Part shown: positions 1 through 8,741 of the stretch, piece after piece
How the letters are laid out: every line of letters begins with the position of its first letter
Numbering within the stretch: the stretch's first letter is position 1
From: an uncultured Micrococcales bacterium
GTDB taxonomy: Bacteria; Actinomycetota; Actinomycetes; Actinomycetales; Microbacteriaceae
NCBI GenBank assembly: GCA_903927775.1
Contig: CAIYOE010000098.1
Coordinates: 1-11,180, forward strand
DNA: 11,180 nt
Reading direction: 5' to 3'
The notes under the pieces: model-generated
Databases searched by the model: none
What the model saw: only the letters and a program-made list of their open reading frames with translations
What the model was told of the DNA's origin: nothing
Made by a program: the position numbers and the translations under genes

Positions 1-2195
1 CCCGGAGCCAGCTCCATGTCGCCGTTGTTCTTGACGCTGCTGATAGCGCCCTTCCACTCGGTCTTTGGCTTGTTGCTGGGGGTTCCACCATAGCCACTGC
101 CAGAAGTTCCCGCACCGGGAACGTATCCGGATTGGTCGGCGATAGACGGACGGTAACTCGGCAACCCACGACCTGCGCCTGATTCGCGCCAGGCAATTAG
201 GTCGGCTGGGATTTCATTCAAGAAGCGACTAGGAGTCGCCGCGTCGGTTTCGCCAAATGTGGTTCTGCTCATTGCCAGACTCAGGTGCAGGTGCTTGCGG
301 GCGCGAGTAATTCCCACATAGAACAGGCGACGCTCCTCGGCCAGACCACCCGGAGTCAGGAACGACATGCGGTGAGGCAACAAGCCCTCCTCAATTCCGG
401 CCAAGAACACCGCATCGTATTCCAGGCCCTTTGCAGTGTGCAGAGTCATGAGGCTGACCGAACCGGATTCGTCGTCGATGTCGTCGGCTGCGGCCACCAG
501 GGCGACCTCGTTCAAGAAGTCCGGCAGGCGGCCATCGGGGTTGTTTCGCTGGAATTCGCGAGCCACGTTTACGAGTTCGTCGAGGTTCTCAACGCGGGCT
601 TCGTCTTGAGGGTCTCTGCTAGCACGAAGCGACTCGAGCAAACCGCTCTTGGCCAAGACCTCGCGCAGAATCGCATCTACCGGCGAGGTCTCGATCATTG
701 CCTCTATCTGATGCAACAGACCGCCCAACCCCTTGATGGCGTTTGTGATCTTTGGCCCAAAGCCAAGTTCTTCAACGTGGTCTAGAGCCTCGCGCACGCT
801 CATGTTGTATTGCTCGGCAAACCTGGCCAGTTGGGTCTCTGAGGCGTCGCCAATTCCGCGCTTTGGCACGTTCAGAATTCGTCTAGTGGCTAGATCGTCT
901 TTGCCGTTAGCAACCGCAACCAGATAGCCAAAGGCGTCCTTGATTTCCTGGCGCTCATAGAACTTGGTGCCGCCGATTACCTTGTAGGGCAGTGCACTTC
1001 TGACGAAGATTTCTTCGAGTGCTCGGGTCTGCGAGTTGGTTCGGTAGATCACCGCAATGTCGCGGTAATCCATTCCGTTGCGGTGCAAGGTGTTGATTTC
1101 GTCTGCGATGAACTGCGCTTCGTCGTGCGCGCTGTACCCCGTGTAACCAACGATTGCCTCGCCCGCACCCGAGTCGGTCCACAGGTTCTTGGCTGGGCGA
1201 TCGAAGTTGTTGCTGATAACCGCGTTTGCCGCCGAAAGAATGTTTTGGGTGCTGCGGTAGTTTTGCTCCAGCAAGATGGTTCGCGCCCCGCGGAAATCCT
1301 TTTCGAACTCCGAAATGTTGCGGATGTCCGCTCCTCGGAAGGCATAAATACTTTGGTCGGAGTCGCCCACCACAGTCAGGGCGGCAGGTGGCATTACCTC
1401 GCCGGTGCGGTCATCGATGTTGGCGTGCATTGCGTCGAGCGGCATGGTTAGCTCGCGAATCAGCGCATACTGAGCGTGGTTGGTGTCCTGGTACTCGTCT
1501 ACCAAAATGTGGCGGAACTTGCGTTGGTAAAGCGCAGCTACATCTGGGAAGTTGCGGAACAGATGCACGGTTTCGGCTATCAGGTCGTCGAAGTCGAAGG
1601 CATTGTTGCGCCTAAGTTCGGCCTGGTAGCGCTCAAAGATTTCGCAGATCATGCGGTGAACCGGGTCTGAGTTGTCTCCGGTTCGAGCAAATGACTCGGC
1701 ATCCGCTAGCTCGTTTTTAGCGTTGCTAATGATGCTGGCAACCGCGGCCGGGGTGAGCTTGTGAATGTCTGCGCCAAGGTCGCGAATTAATCGCTTGAGG
1801 ATCGCGCGGCTGTCGCCCGAGTCGTAAATAGTGAAGTTGGAGTCGTGTCCGAGGCGCCCGGCTTCGCGGCGCAAAATCAGCACACAGGCGCTGTGGAAGG
1901 TCTTGATCCACATGCCGCTGGCGTCGTCTCCCAGAAGATGACGCACGCGCTCGCGCATCTCGGCTGCCGCCTTATTGGTAAAAGTAATTGCCAAGATTTG
2001 GCTGGGCCAAAGTTCTTTATTTGCCAACAGGTGGGCAATCCGGTGAGTAAGCACTCGGGTCTTACCGGAACCCGCACCGGCCACAATCAATAGTGCCGGA
2101 CCACGGTATTCGACAGCCGCGCGCTGTTGCGGATTCAGCCCTTCAACCAACTGGCTGGAGCGATCAAATTGGTTGATGCTAAAGAGTTCTGTCAT
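1..2195 (-). CDS. pcrA: ATP-dependent DNA helicase PcrA/UvrD, C-terminal end cut off
   Basis: This is a superfamily 1A 3'-5' DNA helicase, which unwinds DNA in nucleotide excision repair, mismatch repair and removal of stalled forks or recombinase filaments. About 731 codons read without interruption from ATG at 2195 to the window edge. Visible motifs are the Q motif (LNPQQRAAV, residues 20-28), Walker A (AGAGSGKT, 39-46), motif Ia (ITFTNKAAAEM), TFHSACVRILR, Walker B (DEYQD, 233-237), motif III (GDSDQSIYAFRGAD, about 272-285), LLEQNYRST, motif V (LMTLHTAKGLEYDAVF, about 583-598) and motif VI (EERRLFYVGITRA, about 618-630). A Gly/Ser-rich linker follows. The reading ends at ELAPG, just where PcrA proteins usually begin the small C-terminal GDRV-type Tudor-like domain, so probably only some tens of residues are missing. 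It is last in the visible operon, 12 bp after the phosphodiesterase stop, with a weak AGGA-like ribosome site. UvrD is the only real alternative name. Confidence 0.95.
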   Translation of the reverse strand, partial: MTELFSINQFDRSSQLVEGLNPQQRAAVEYRGPALLIVAGAGSGKTRVLTHRIAHLLANKELWPSQILAITFTNKAAAEMRERVRHLLGDDASGMWIKTFHSACVLILRREAGRLGHDSNFTIYDSGDSRAILKRLIRDLGADIHKLTPAAVASIISNAKNELADAESFARTGDNSDPVHRMICEIFERYQAELRRNNAFDFDDLIAETVHLFRNFPDVAALYQRKFRHILVDEYQDTNHAQYALIRELTMPLDAMHANIDDRTGEVMPPAALTVVGDSDQSIYAFRGADIRNISEFEKDFRGARTILLEQNYRSTQNILSAANAVISNNFDRPAKNLWTDSGAGEAIVGYTGYSAHDEAQFIADEINTLHRNGMDYRDIAVIYRTNSQTRALEEIFVRSALPYKVIGGTKFYERQEIKDAFGYLVAVANGKDDLATRRILNVPKRGIGDASETQLARFAEQYNMSVREALDHVEELGFGPKITNAIKGLGGLLHQIEAMIETSPVDAILREVLAKSGLLESLRASRDPQDEARVENLDELVNVAREFQRNNPDGRLPDFLNEVALVAAADDIDDESGSVSLMTLHTAKGLEYDAVFLAGIEEGLLPHRMSFLTPGGLAEERRLFYVGITRARKHLHLSLAMSRTTFGETDAATPSRFLNEIPADLIAWRESGAGRGLPSYRPSIADQSGYVPGAGTSGSGYGGTPSNKPKTEWKGAISSVKNNGDMELAP

Positions 2196-2207
2196 AACTA
2201 GAGAATC

Positions 2208-3098
2208 CTAGGTGAGACTATCGACAGTGAACCGGAGCAGGTCTGGTTGGTCGGCAAATATTCCGTCTACACCGGTGTGAATGAAGTCTGCGTAGTATTC
2301 ATCCACGCTATTTTCGGCTTCTTCGGCCCGTGCCGTCCAGGTGAACACCAAGAGCCCCAGTTCGTGGGCGTCTTGAACCACCGATGGCCAAATATCACGG
2401 ATGGACCTGCGGTCAATGCTGAGACCATCAAAGTTTTCAGCGATGTCCGCCAGGTACTGACCCACCTCGGCCGGACCACCCTTGGGAATTCGCCAGTGCT
2501 CGGTTAGGAACACAAACTTTCCAACATCTGGCATCAAAGCTTTAGCCCTTTGCAAGCCGATGAAGTCAAAACTCTCGATGATCACGGTGATTCCGCGATC
2601 CGGGAGCTGGTGCTTGGCCAGGCTGGCGGCCAGCAGGGCCGGAGTGTCTATCCCGCGGTCCAGAAAGTAATTCGGGTATTTGAGTTCCAGAATCAAGGTT
2701 TTACCCTGGGCGAAATCGGCCGTCAACAAATCATCGATGGTTGGAATTTGAAACTGAGCGTCAAATTTCGCGCTACCCGGACGTTGGTCAGCAAGGCGCT
2801 CGATTGCCCTGGTTTGGCGAACTTCTTCGAGGGTTAGGTCTTCGGAAAACCAATCCTCCACCTCACGCCAGAGAACGAACTTGCTGTGTCTGTGACGAGC
2901 GAGCTCGGGAACATCTGCGATGTTGGTGGTGTGACTCAGCACGTTTTCATGTCGGATTATTAGGTGACCATCGATGGTTGGCACGAGGTCCAGTTCAATC
3001 GCATCGCTGCCCTGAGCAAACGCTAGTTCGAATGCTTCTAACGTGTTCTCGGGGCGATATCCCGAAGCTCCTCGGTGGCCAAAAACTAGCGGCTTCAT
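2208..3098 (-). CDS. Glycerophosphodiester phosphodiesterase (GDPD family)
   Basis: This 296-residue protein belongs to the GDPD TIM-barrel family, which hydrolyses glycerophosphodiesters to glycerol-3-phosphate and an alcohol. The N-terminus carries the hallmark HRGASGYRPENT (residues 8-19), with H8 and R9 plus E17. Further family features are the metal-binding ELDLV (E35, D37), the general acid region RHEN (H50), ILELKYP (E138, K140), VFTWTAR (251-257) and the terminal GVDGIFADQPDL (277-288). The usual HD pair at residue 50 is HE here; I recall this variant from actinobacterial members but have not checked it. There is no signal peptide or membrane segment, so the enzyme should be cytoplasmic, unlike periplasmic GlpQ. 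The ATG lies 7 bp after the guaA stop, with a GGGAG ribosome site overlapping the guaA end. Its place in a guanine-synthesis operon has no obvious metabolic reason. The substrate headgroup cannot be read from sequence. Confidence 0.9.
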   Translation of the reverse strand: MKPLVFGHRGASGYRPENTLEAFELAFAQGSDAIELDLVPTIDGHLIIRHENVLSHTTNIADVPELARHRHSKFVLWREVEDWFSEDLTLEEVRQTRAIERLADQRPGSAKFDAQFQIPTIDDLLTADFAQGKTLILELKYPNYFLDRGIDTPALLAASLAKHQLPDRGITVIIESFDFIGLQRAKALMPDVGKFVFLTEHWRIPKGGPAEVGQYLADIAENFDGLSIDRRSIRDIWPSVVQDAHELGLLVFTWTARAEEAENSVDEYYADFIHTGVDGIFADQPDLLRFTVDSLT

Positions 3099-3105
3099 GC
3101 CGACG

Positions 3106-4662
3106 TTACTCCCACTCGATGGTGCCGGGTGGCTTACTGGTTACGTCTAGCACCACTCGGTTCACACCGGCGACCTCGTTGGTGATTCGGTTTGAGATTT
3201 TTGCAAGCAGGTCGTATGGCAGGCGCGACCAGTCGGCGGTCATGGCGTCTTCGGATGAAACCGGGCGCAGAACGATCGGGTGACCGTAGGTGCGGCCATC
3301 GCCTTGCACACCCACCGAACGCACATCGGCAAGCAACACAACTGGACACTGCCAGATATCGCCATCCAAGCCCGCGGCCGTTAGCTCGGCACGAACAATG
3401 GCGTCTGCCTTGCGAAGCAGGTCTAGGCGGTCCTTGGTTACCTCACCTACGATGCGGATTCCAAGGCCCGGACCAGGGAACGGCTGACGCTGAACGATCT
3501 CTTGTGGCAGGCCAAGCTCGGCACCGATCGCACGAACCTCATCTTTAAACAATGCTCGGAGTGGTTCTACCAGCTCGAACTGCAGGTCTTCTGGCAGGCC
3601 ACCCACGTTGTGGTGACTCTTGATGCCGGCGGTTGCGCCGCCACCAGATTCGACTACATCCGGGTAAAGAGTTCCCTGAACCAGGAACTTGATCGGGCGG
3701 TTGTCCGCTGCCGCCTCGGCAATCAGTGCTGCCTGGGCTTCTTCAAAGGTGCGAATGAACTCCCGGCCAATGATCTTGCGCTTGGTCTCTGGGTCGCTCA
3801 CTCCGGCAAGCGCATCTAGGAACTTCTTCTCGGCGTCTACGGTCACCAATCGGATACCTGTGGCGGCAACATAGTCGCGTTCAACCTGCTCGGCTTCGTC
3901 TTGGCGCAATAGACCGTGGTTTACGAAGACACAAACCAGCTGGTCGCCAACTGCCTTGTGCACCAGTGCAGCCGCTACTGCCGAATCGACTCCGCCCGAC
4001 AAACCACAGATAACGCGGTCGGATCCAACCTGAGCGCGAATCTTCTCAACCTGTTCAGCAATGACGTTTCCGCTGTTCCAGTCGGCTGGGATGCCCGCTG
4101 CATTGTGCAAAAAGTTTACGAGTACGTTCTGACCAAACTGAGAGTGCTTGACCTCCGGGTGCCACTGCACCCCGTAAATCTTTCGCTCGCTGTTCGCGAA
4201 TGCCGCTACCGGAGTGGTCTCGGTACTGGCCAAAACTTCAAAGCCAGCCGGTGCTTCCATAACCTGGTCGCCGTGGCTCATCCAGCAAATCTGCTCGGCT
4301 GGCTGCCCGGCCAGAATCTCGCCGCCGTGCTTCACAACCAGTTCGGTAGCCCCATACTCCTTCTTACCGGTGGCATCCACGCGACCGCCAAGAGTGTTGG
4401 CAATGGTTTGGAACCCGTAACAAATGCCCAGAATCGGAATGCCCAGATCAAGAATTGCGGGGTCAAGAGTTGGAGCGTCCGGTTCGTAAACGCTCGATGG
4501 GCCACCCGAAAGAATAATTGCGGCCGGCTTCTTTGCTAGAACCTCGGCGGCGGTCACGTTGTGGTGCACGATCTCGGAGTAAACCCCGGCCTCGCGAACA
4601 CGACGAGCGATTAGCTGCGCGTACTGCGCACCAAAGTCGACTACGAGAACTGGCTGTGACAC
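3106..4662 (-). CDS. guaA: GMP synthase (glutamine-hydrolysing)
   Basis: GuaA converts XMP, ATP and glutamine to GMP, the last step of guanine nucleotide synthesis. The 518-residue length is normal for a single-chain enzyme. Residues 1-190 are a class I glutamine amidotransferase domain with the catalytic triad C81 (in GICYGFQ; GICYGMQ is more usual), H168 and E170 (QWHPE). The ATP-pyrophosphatase domain follows, with the PP-loop SGGVDSAVA at 222-230, and then the C-terminal dimerisation/XMP-binding domain ending in PPGTIEWE. The start codon is GTG, placed directly after the TAG stop of the DUF3817 gene with no base between, and preceded by GGAGG at ideal spacing. Translation is therefore probably coupled to that gene. 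All key residues are present, so it should be active. Confidence 0.98.
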   Translation of the reverse strand: MSQPVLVVDFGAQYAQLIARRVREAGVYSEIVHHNVTAAEVLAKKPAAIILSGGPSSVYEPDAPTLDPAILDLGIPILGICYGFQTIANTLGGRVDATGKKEYGATELVVKHGGEILAGQPAEQICWMSHGDQVMEAPAGFEVLASTETTPVAAFANSERKIYGVQWHPEVKHSQFGQNVLVNFLHNAAGIPADWNSGNVIAEQVEKIRAQVGSDRVICGLSGGVDSAVAAALVHKAVGDQLVCVFVNHGLLRQDEAEQVERDYVAATGIRLVTVDAEKKFLDALAGVSDPETKRKIIGREFIRTFEEAQAALIAEAAADNRPIKFLVQGTLYPDVVESGGGATAGIKSHHNVGGLPEDLQFELVEPLRALFKDEVRAIGAELGLPQEIVQRQPFPGPGLGIRIVGEVTKDRLDLLRKADAIVRAELTAAGLDGDIWQCPVVLLADVRSVGVQGDGRTYGHPIVLRPVSSEDAMTADWSRLPYDLLAKISNRITNEVAGVNRVVLDVTSKPPGTIEWE

Positions 4663-5106
4663 CTATGCCTCCGAACCGGTCGAGGGTGCACTGAGGGTTG
4701 GATCCAAAGCGATCTGGGCCGCGGCTACCTTGGCAAAGTGTGCCTCGGTAAAGAACGACAACAGTGGCACTACTCCGCCAGCTGCAATAAGTATGAATCG
4801 ACCAAAGCTCCAACGCAGCAGAGTCCAGATTCTGAAGTCGCTGTAAAGGTAAAGCACATAGAACCAGCCATGGATGATCAGGATCCCGGTGGAAAGATTA
4901 AGGCCGGTGCTTGGCATTCCGCCAGGCTCGGTGCTGTGTGGCACCAAAGCCAGAAGACCCTGTGGGCCGGCAAACCAAAGATCGAGCCCGAGGCCGTAAC
5001 GAACGCCAACCTCGATTACGAGCAAAATCAGGAGCGAACCTGTGATCCGCGAAGCCACTTTATAGAGCTTTAGTGTGCCTAAGACTGGGTTTTTTGGGGT
5101 GGCCAT
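4663..5106 (-). CDS. DUF3817 family integral membrane protein, function unknown
   Basis: This 147-residue protein resembles the DUF3817 family of small membrane proteins common in Actinobacteria. I see three likely membrane segments, at about residues 18-37, 70-90 and 102-120. The first contains an acidic residue (E32 in LLVIEVGVRYGLG), and the second contains the family-like HGWFYVLYLY stretch (H79, G80). The N- and C-terminal tails are polar and the C-tail is rich in Ala/Ser/Pro. No catalytic motif is visible and the function of the family is not established. The gene starts with ATG 9 bp after the SURF1 stop, without a strong ribosome site, and its TAG stop abuts the guaA GTG start. Actinobacterial genomes, as I recall them, often keep such a gene next to guaA; that is recollection, not a search result. 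Confidence 0.8.
   Translation of the reverse strand: MATPKNPVLGTLKLYKVASRITGSLLILLVIEVGVRYGLGLDLWFAGPQGLLALVPHSTEPGGMPSTGLNLSTGILIIHGWFYVLYLYSDFRIWTLLRWSFGRFILIAAGGVVPLLSFFTEAHFAKVAAAQIALDPTLSAPSTGSEA
4668..4672 (-). promoter_or_regulatory. Ribosome binding site fixing the GTG start of guaA
   Basis: On the minus strand GGAGG is followed by 5 bases and then GTG. The site lies inside the last codons of the DUF3817 gene, whose TAG stop directly touches the GTG. A ribosome finishing the upstream gene would be in position to re-initiate on guaA. Confidence 0.75.
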
Positions 5107-5115
5107 GGTTCAAGT

Positions 5116-5901
5116 TTACCCTTGCGACAGGGCGCCTTCCTCGGTCTCGCGAATCTGGGCGTCTCGCACCAGGCGCCACCAGAGGAAGACACTGAAACCA
5201 CAAAACAGAGTCCATTCGATCGCATAGAAGGCACTGAGCCAATTGACTTGCGTCTGGTTCAAAGTAGCAACCGTGATGTCTTCGAGTCCTGCCACCTGAT
5301 GCTTGGTGACAAGCAAAAACAAAGGGTAGGCACCGGTTGGCTGGTCGGGAGAAATGAGGTTGACCAGCTGCCCGAGAGAAAGCGATTTAAGAACAGGGCC
5401 AGCGATTTCGAGTGGAGCCTCAGATGGCGCTAACCTGCCCGCTAGGTTTATGAACCTGCGATGTTTTTGACTGGCAAAGGCAGCTCGCGCCGCCAAGGCG
5501 GTGGTGCGATTAGGAGTGAACCCCAGGGTCACGACAAGGTTTTTGCCTGGTGCACTTGAGTTGGCTACAACCCAGTAACCCTCGGTCCCATCGTTTTGAA
5601 CTCGCCCGCTAACTACCCAAACCTGGCCTGATTTATAAAGCAGGTTGGCTTTGACCATGGTGCCTACTGCGTCGGTTGCGGGGGCTTGACCAGCCTGAAT
5701 GACCTGATCCAGGCGCGGCGCATTAGCGGCCGCGACTCTATTGGCACTGGCATCGTGAAGGGGTGCCTCTATAGATCGACCCAACTGCCACTGTGCCAAA
5801 AGAGCGCAGATTGCGGCCACAGCCAACGCTATTGCCAGGGCTCCAATCCAGCGTGGTCTTCTTGCGACCTGAAACCAGGTTGACGCCTTGGCTGAACTCA
5901 T
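5116..5901 (-). CDS. SURF1-family cytochrome c oxidase assembly protein
   Basis: The 261-residue protein has the SURF1/Shy1 layout: a cytoplasmic N-tail, a first membrane helix (about 18-37) running into the family-typical WQLGR (38-42), a long extracellular domain of about 175 residues, and a second membrane helix (about 222-243, from NWLSAFYAIEW to WWRLVRD). Family members help mature the haem a-containing cytochrome c oxidase, which implies an aa3-type terminal oxidase elsewhere in the genome. I chose ATG at 5901, 10 bp after the guaB3 stop. An upstream in-frame TTG at 5934 would add 11 residues but overlaps guaB3 and has no better ribosome site. The sequence between the helices is divergent, as is usual for the family, so the assignment rests on topology, WQLGR and the C-terminal helix. 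The gene sits between guaB3 and the DUF3817 gene in the apparent operon. Confidence 0.82.
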   Translation of the reverse strand: MSSAKASTWFQVARRPRWIGALAIALAVAAICALLAQWQLGRSIEAPLHDASANRVAAANAPRLDQVIQAGQAPATDAVGTMVKANLLYKSGQVWVVSGRVQNDGTEGYWVVANSSAPGKNLVVTLGFTPNRTTALAARAAFASQKHRRFINLAGRLAPSEAPLEIAGPVLKSLSLGQLVNLISPDQPTGAYPLFLLVTKHQVAGLEDITVATLNQTQVNWLSAFYAIEWTLFCGFSVFLWWRLVRDAQIRETEEGALSQG

Positions 5902-5911
5902 GGCCCTGAGC

Positions 5912-7033
5912 CTAGTTGGATTGGTAAGGAGCAACCACCACGTCTACGCGCTGGAACTCCTTGACATCCGAATAGCCCGTGGTTGCCATTGCCCTTCGCA
6001 GCGCACCAATCAGGTTGGTGGTTGCGTCGGCATCGCTGGCCGGACCGAGCAAAATCTCTTCTAGGCTGTGGTCCTGTCCAACGTGAACCCGCTTGCCGCG
6101 AGGCAGTTCCTCGTGCCAAGCCTCTTGGCCCCAGTGGTAGCCGAGACCCGGTGCTTCGTGAGCCTGAGCCAAAACCGACCCCAGCATCACGGCATCTGCG
6201 CCACAGGCGATTGCCTTGACGACATCGCCCGAAGTGCCAAGACCGCCATCGGCGATCACATGTACGTAGCGACCGCCGGACTCATCCATGTAGTCACGGC
6301 GAGCGCCAGCCACATCGGCCACGGCCGTGGCCATCGGTGCGTGTATACCCAAAACCTTGCGGGTGTTGCCAGCAGCGCCGCCGCCAAATCCAACCAGCAC
6401 GCCGGCGGCACCGGTGCGCATCAGGTGAAGAGCAGCGGTGTAGGTGGCTGCGCCACCAACTATCACCGGAACGTCTAGCTCGTAAATGAACTGCTTTAGG
6501 TTCAGTGGCTCTGCGGTGCGAGAGACGTGCTCGGCACTAACCGTGGTGCCGCGGATCACAAATAGGTCCACTCCAGCCTTGAGCACTGTGTCCGAGAATT
6601 CGGCGGTGCTCTGCGGGCTAAGGGCACCGGCAACGGTTACCCCAGCGCCACGGACTTGGGCGATGCGGTCGCGGATTAGCTCCGCCTTGATTGGCTCGGC
6701 GTAAATCTTGCGAAGTCCGGCAACCACCTGGTCGGCAGGCAATTCGCCAATCTGCTTAAGCAGGTTGGTCGGGTCCTCGTAGCGAGTCCAGAGACCTTCG
6801 AGGTCAAGAACACCCAGCCCACCGAGTTTGCCCATCTGGATAGCGGTCTCCGGCGAGACCACGCTGTCCATGGGTGCGGCCATAACTGGTAGGTCGAACT
6901 TGAATGCATCGATGCTCCAACTGGTGGAAACATCCTTTGGGTCGCGGGTTCGACGCGAAGGCACGATGGCCACGTCGTCGAATGCCCACGCACGGTTTCC
7001 GCGTTTACCGCGGCCAATCTCGATTTCAGACAA
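5912..7033 (-). CDS. guaB3: GuaB3-family IMP dehydrogenase-related protein without catalytic cysteine
   Basis: This 373-residue TIM-barrel protein is a paralogue of the neighbouring GuaB but has no CBS (Bateman) domains. It keeps the N-terminal FDDVAIVPS strand, the substrate-side MAAPMDSV (residues 51-58), the IADGGLGTSGD phosphate-binding region (260-270), GADAVMLGS and a C-terminal LIGALRRAMATTGYSD similar to GuaB's end. The loop that in GuaB reads GPGSICTTR is GFGGGAAGNTR here (215-225), so a glycine (G222) aligns with the catalytic cysteine. The GuaB flap (RGMGSLGAM) is also absent. A classical IMP dehydrogenase reaction is therefore doubtful. As I recall, other actinobacterial GuaB3 proteins also lack this cysteine and no activity has been firmly assigned. 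A regulatory or partner role with GuaB is inference. The start is TTG with an AAGGGG site overlapping the guaB stop. Confidence 0.92.
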   Translation of the reverse strand: MSEIEIGRGKRGNRAWAFDDVAIVPSRRTRDPKDVSTSWSIDAFKFDLPVMAAPMDSVVSPETAIQMGKLGGLGVLDLEGLWTRYEDPTNLLKQIGELPADQVVAGLRKIYAEPIKAELIRDRIAQVRGAGVTVAGALSPQSTAEFSDTVLKAGVDLFVIRGTTVSAEHVSRTAEPLNLKQFIYELDVPVIVGGAATYTAALHLMRTGAAGVLVGFGGGAAGNTRKVLGIHAPMATAVADVAGARRDYMDESGGRYVHVIADGGLGTSGDVVKAIACGADAVMLGSVLAQAHEAPGLGYHWGQEAWHEELPRGKRVHVGQDHSLEEILLGPASDADATTNLIGALRRAMATTGYSDVKEFQRVDVVVAPYQSN

Positions 7034-7038
7034 GTTGT

Positions 7039-7042
7039 CCCC

Positions 7043-7044
<2 letters not shown>
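7039..7044 (-). promoter_or_regulatory. Ribosome binding site fixing the TTG start of guaB3
   Basis: On the minus strand AAGGGG overlaps the TAA stop of guaB and is followed by 5 bases and a TTG codon. The next methionine codon that could serve is about 50 codons downstream, inside conserved barrel sequence, so TTG is the convincing start. Confidence 0.7.
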
Positions 7045-8593
<1,549 letters not shown>

Positions 8594-8626
8594 ATCGCCA
8601 ATCTGAGCGCATATTCCCCAGCGACC

Positions 8627-8721
8627 CTTGGTTCGTAATAGGCTTTTGAAAGTTAATGCAGAGCAAATTCAACGGTTTTTCTGCAACATTCAACGGAAGC
8701 ATTCGAGCCAACTTGGTTCGT
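8627..8721 (+). repeat. Paired 10-bp direct repeat CTTGGTTCGT, second copy in a palindrome
   Basis: CTTGGTTCGT occurs exactly at 8627-8636 and again at 8712-8721, 85 bp apart. The second copy is the right half of an imperfect palindrome, CGAGCCAA-C-TTGGTTCG (8704-8720), with 8-bp arms and one mismatched pair. The first copy also sits in a weaker palindrome, CGACCC-TT-GGTTCG (8622-8635). This could be a pair of operator sites for a dimeric regulator of livH, but no regulator is encoded here and chance cannot be excluded. Confidence 0.4.
8667..8696 (+). repeat. Direct repeat ATTCAACGG, two copies 21 bp apart
   Basis: ATTCAACGG is found exactly at 8667-8675 and 8688-8696. The 21-bp period equals two turns of the DNA helix, which would place both copies on the same face. 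They lie between the two CTTGGTTCGT copies and upstream of the livH ribosome site, a suitable position for a tandem activator or repressor site. The role is inferred only from position and spacing. Confidence 0.4.
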
Positions 8722-8731
8722 TGCCCTATCT

Positions 8732-8736
8732 GGAGG
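8732..8736 (+). promoter_or_regulatory. Ribosome binding site fixing the TTG start of livH
   Basis: GGAGG is followed by 5 bases and a TTG codon at 8742. The protein read from this TTG begins with a textbook signal peptide, which supports this start over the in-frame TTG codons upstream at 8628, 8646 and 8721. Confidence 0.8.
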
Positions 8737-8741
8737 TTGGA

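Noticed and set aside
1..180. A frameshift or low-complexity insertion near the end of pcrA.
   Set aside because: The Gly/Ser-rich segment stays in frame and is the normal linker before the C-terminal domain of PcrA proteins.
2198..2211. A palindrome-like CTAG...CTAG stretch between the phosphodiesterase gene and pcrA.
   Set aside because: Only the outer 4 bp pair; the centre does not, so it is neither a credible hairpin nor an operator.
3916..4539. A 207-codon open frame on the plus strand opposite guaA.
   Set aside because: It is antisense to a fully conserved GMP synthase and its translation shows no domain, consistent with codon bias creating a shadow frame. The same applies to plus-strand frames at 285-785, 2741-3283 and 6068-6478.
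5902..5934. An upstream TTG start for SURF1 inside the end of guaB3.
   Set aside because: It overlaps the conserved guaB3 C-terminus, and ATG 5901 just after the guaB3 stop gives a normal short N-tail before the first helix.
8628..8741. An earlier TTG start for livH at 8628, adding 38 residues.
   Set aside because: No ribosome site precedes it, and the added residues would bury the signal peptide behind a polar, unusual leader. TTG 8742 has GGAGG at ideal spacing.
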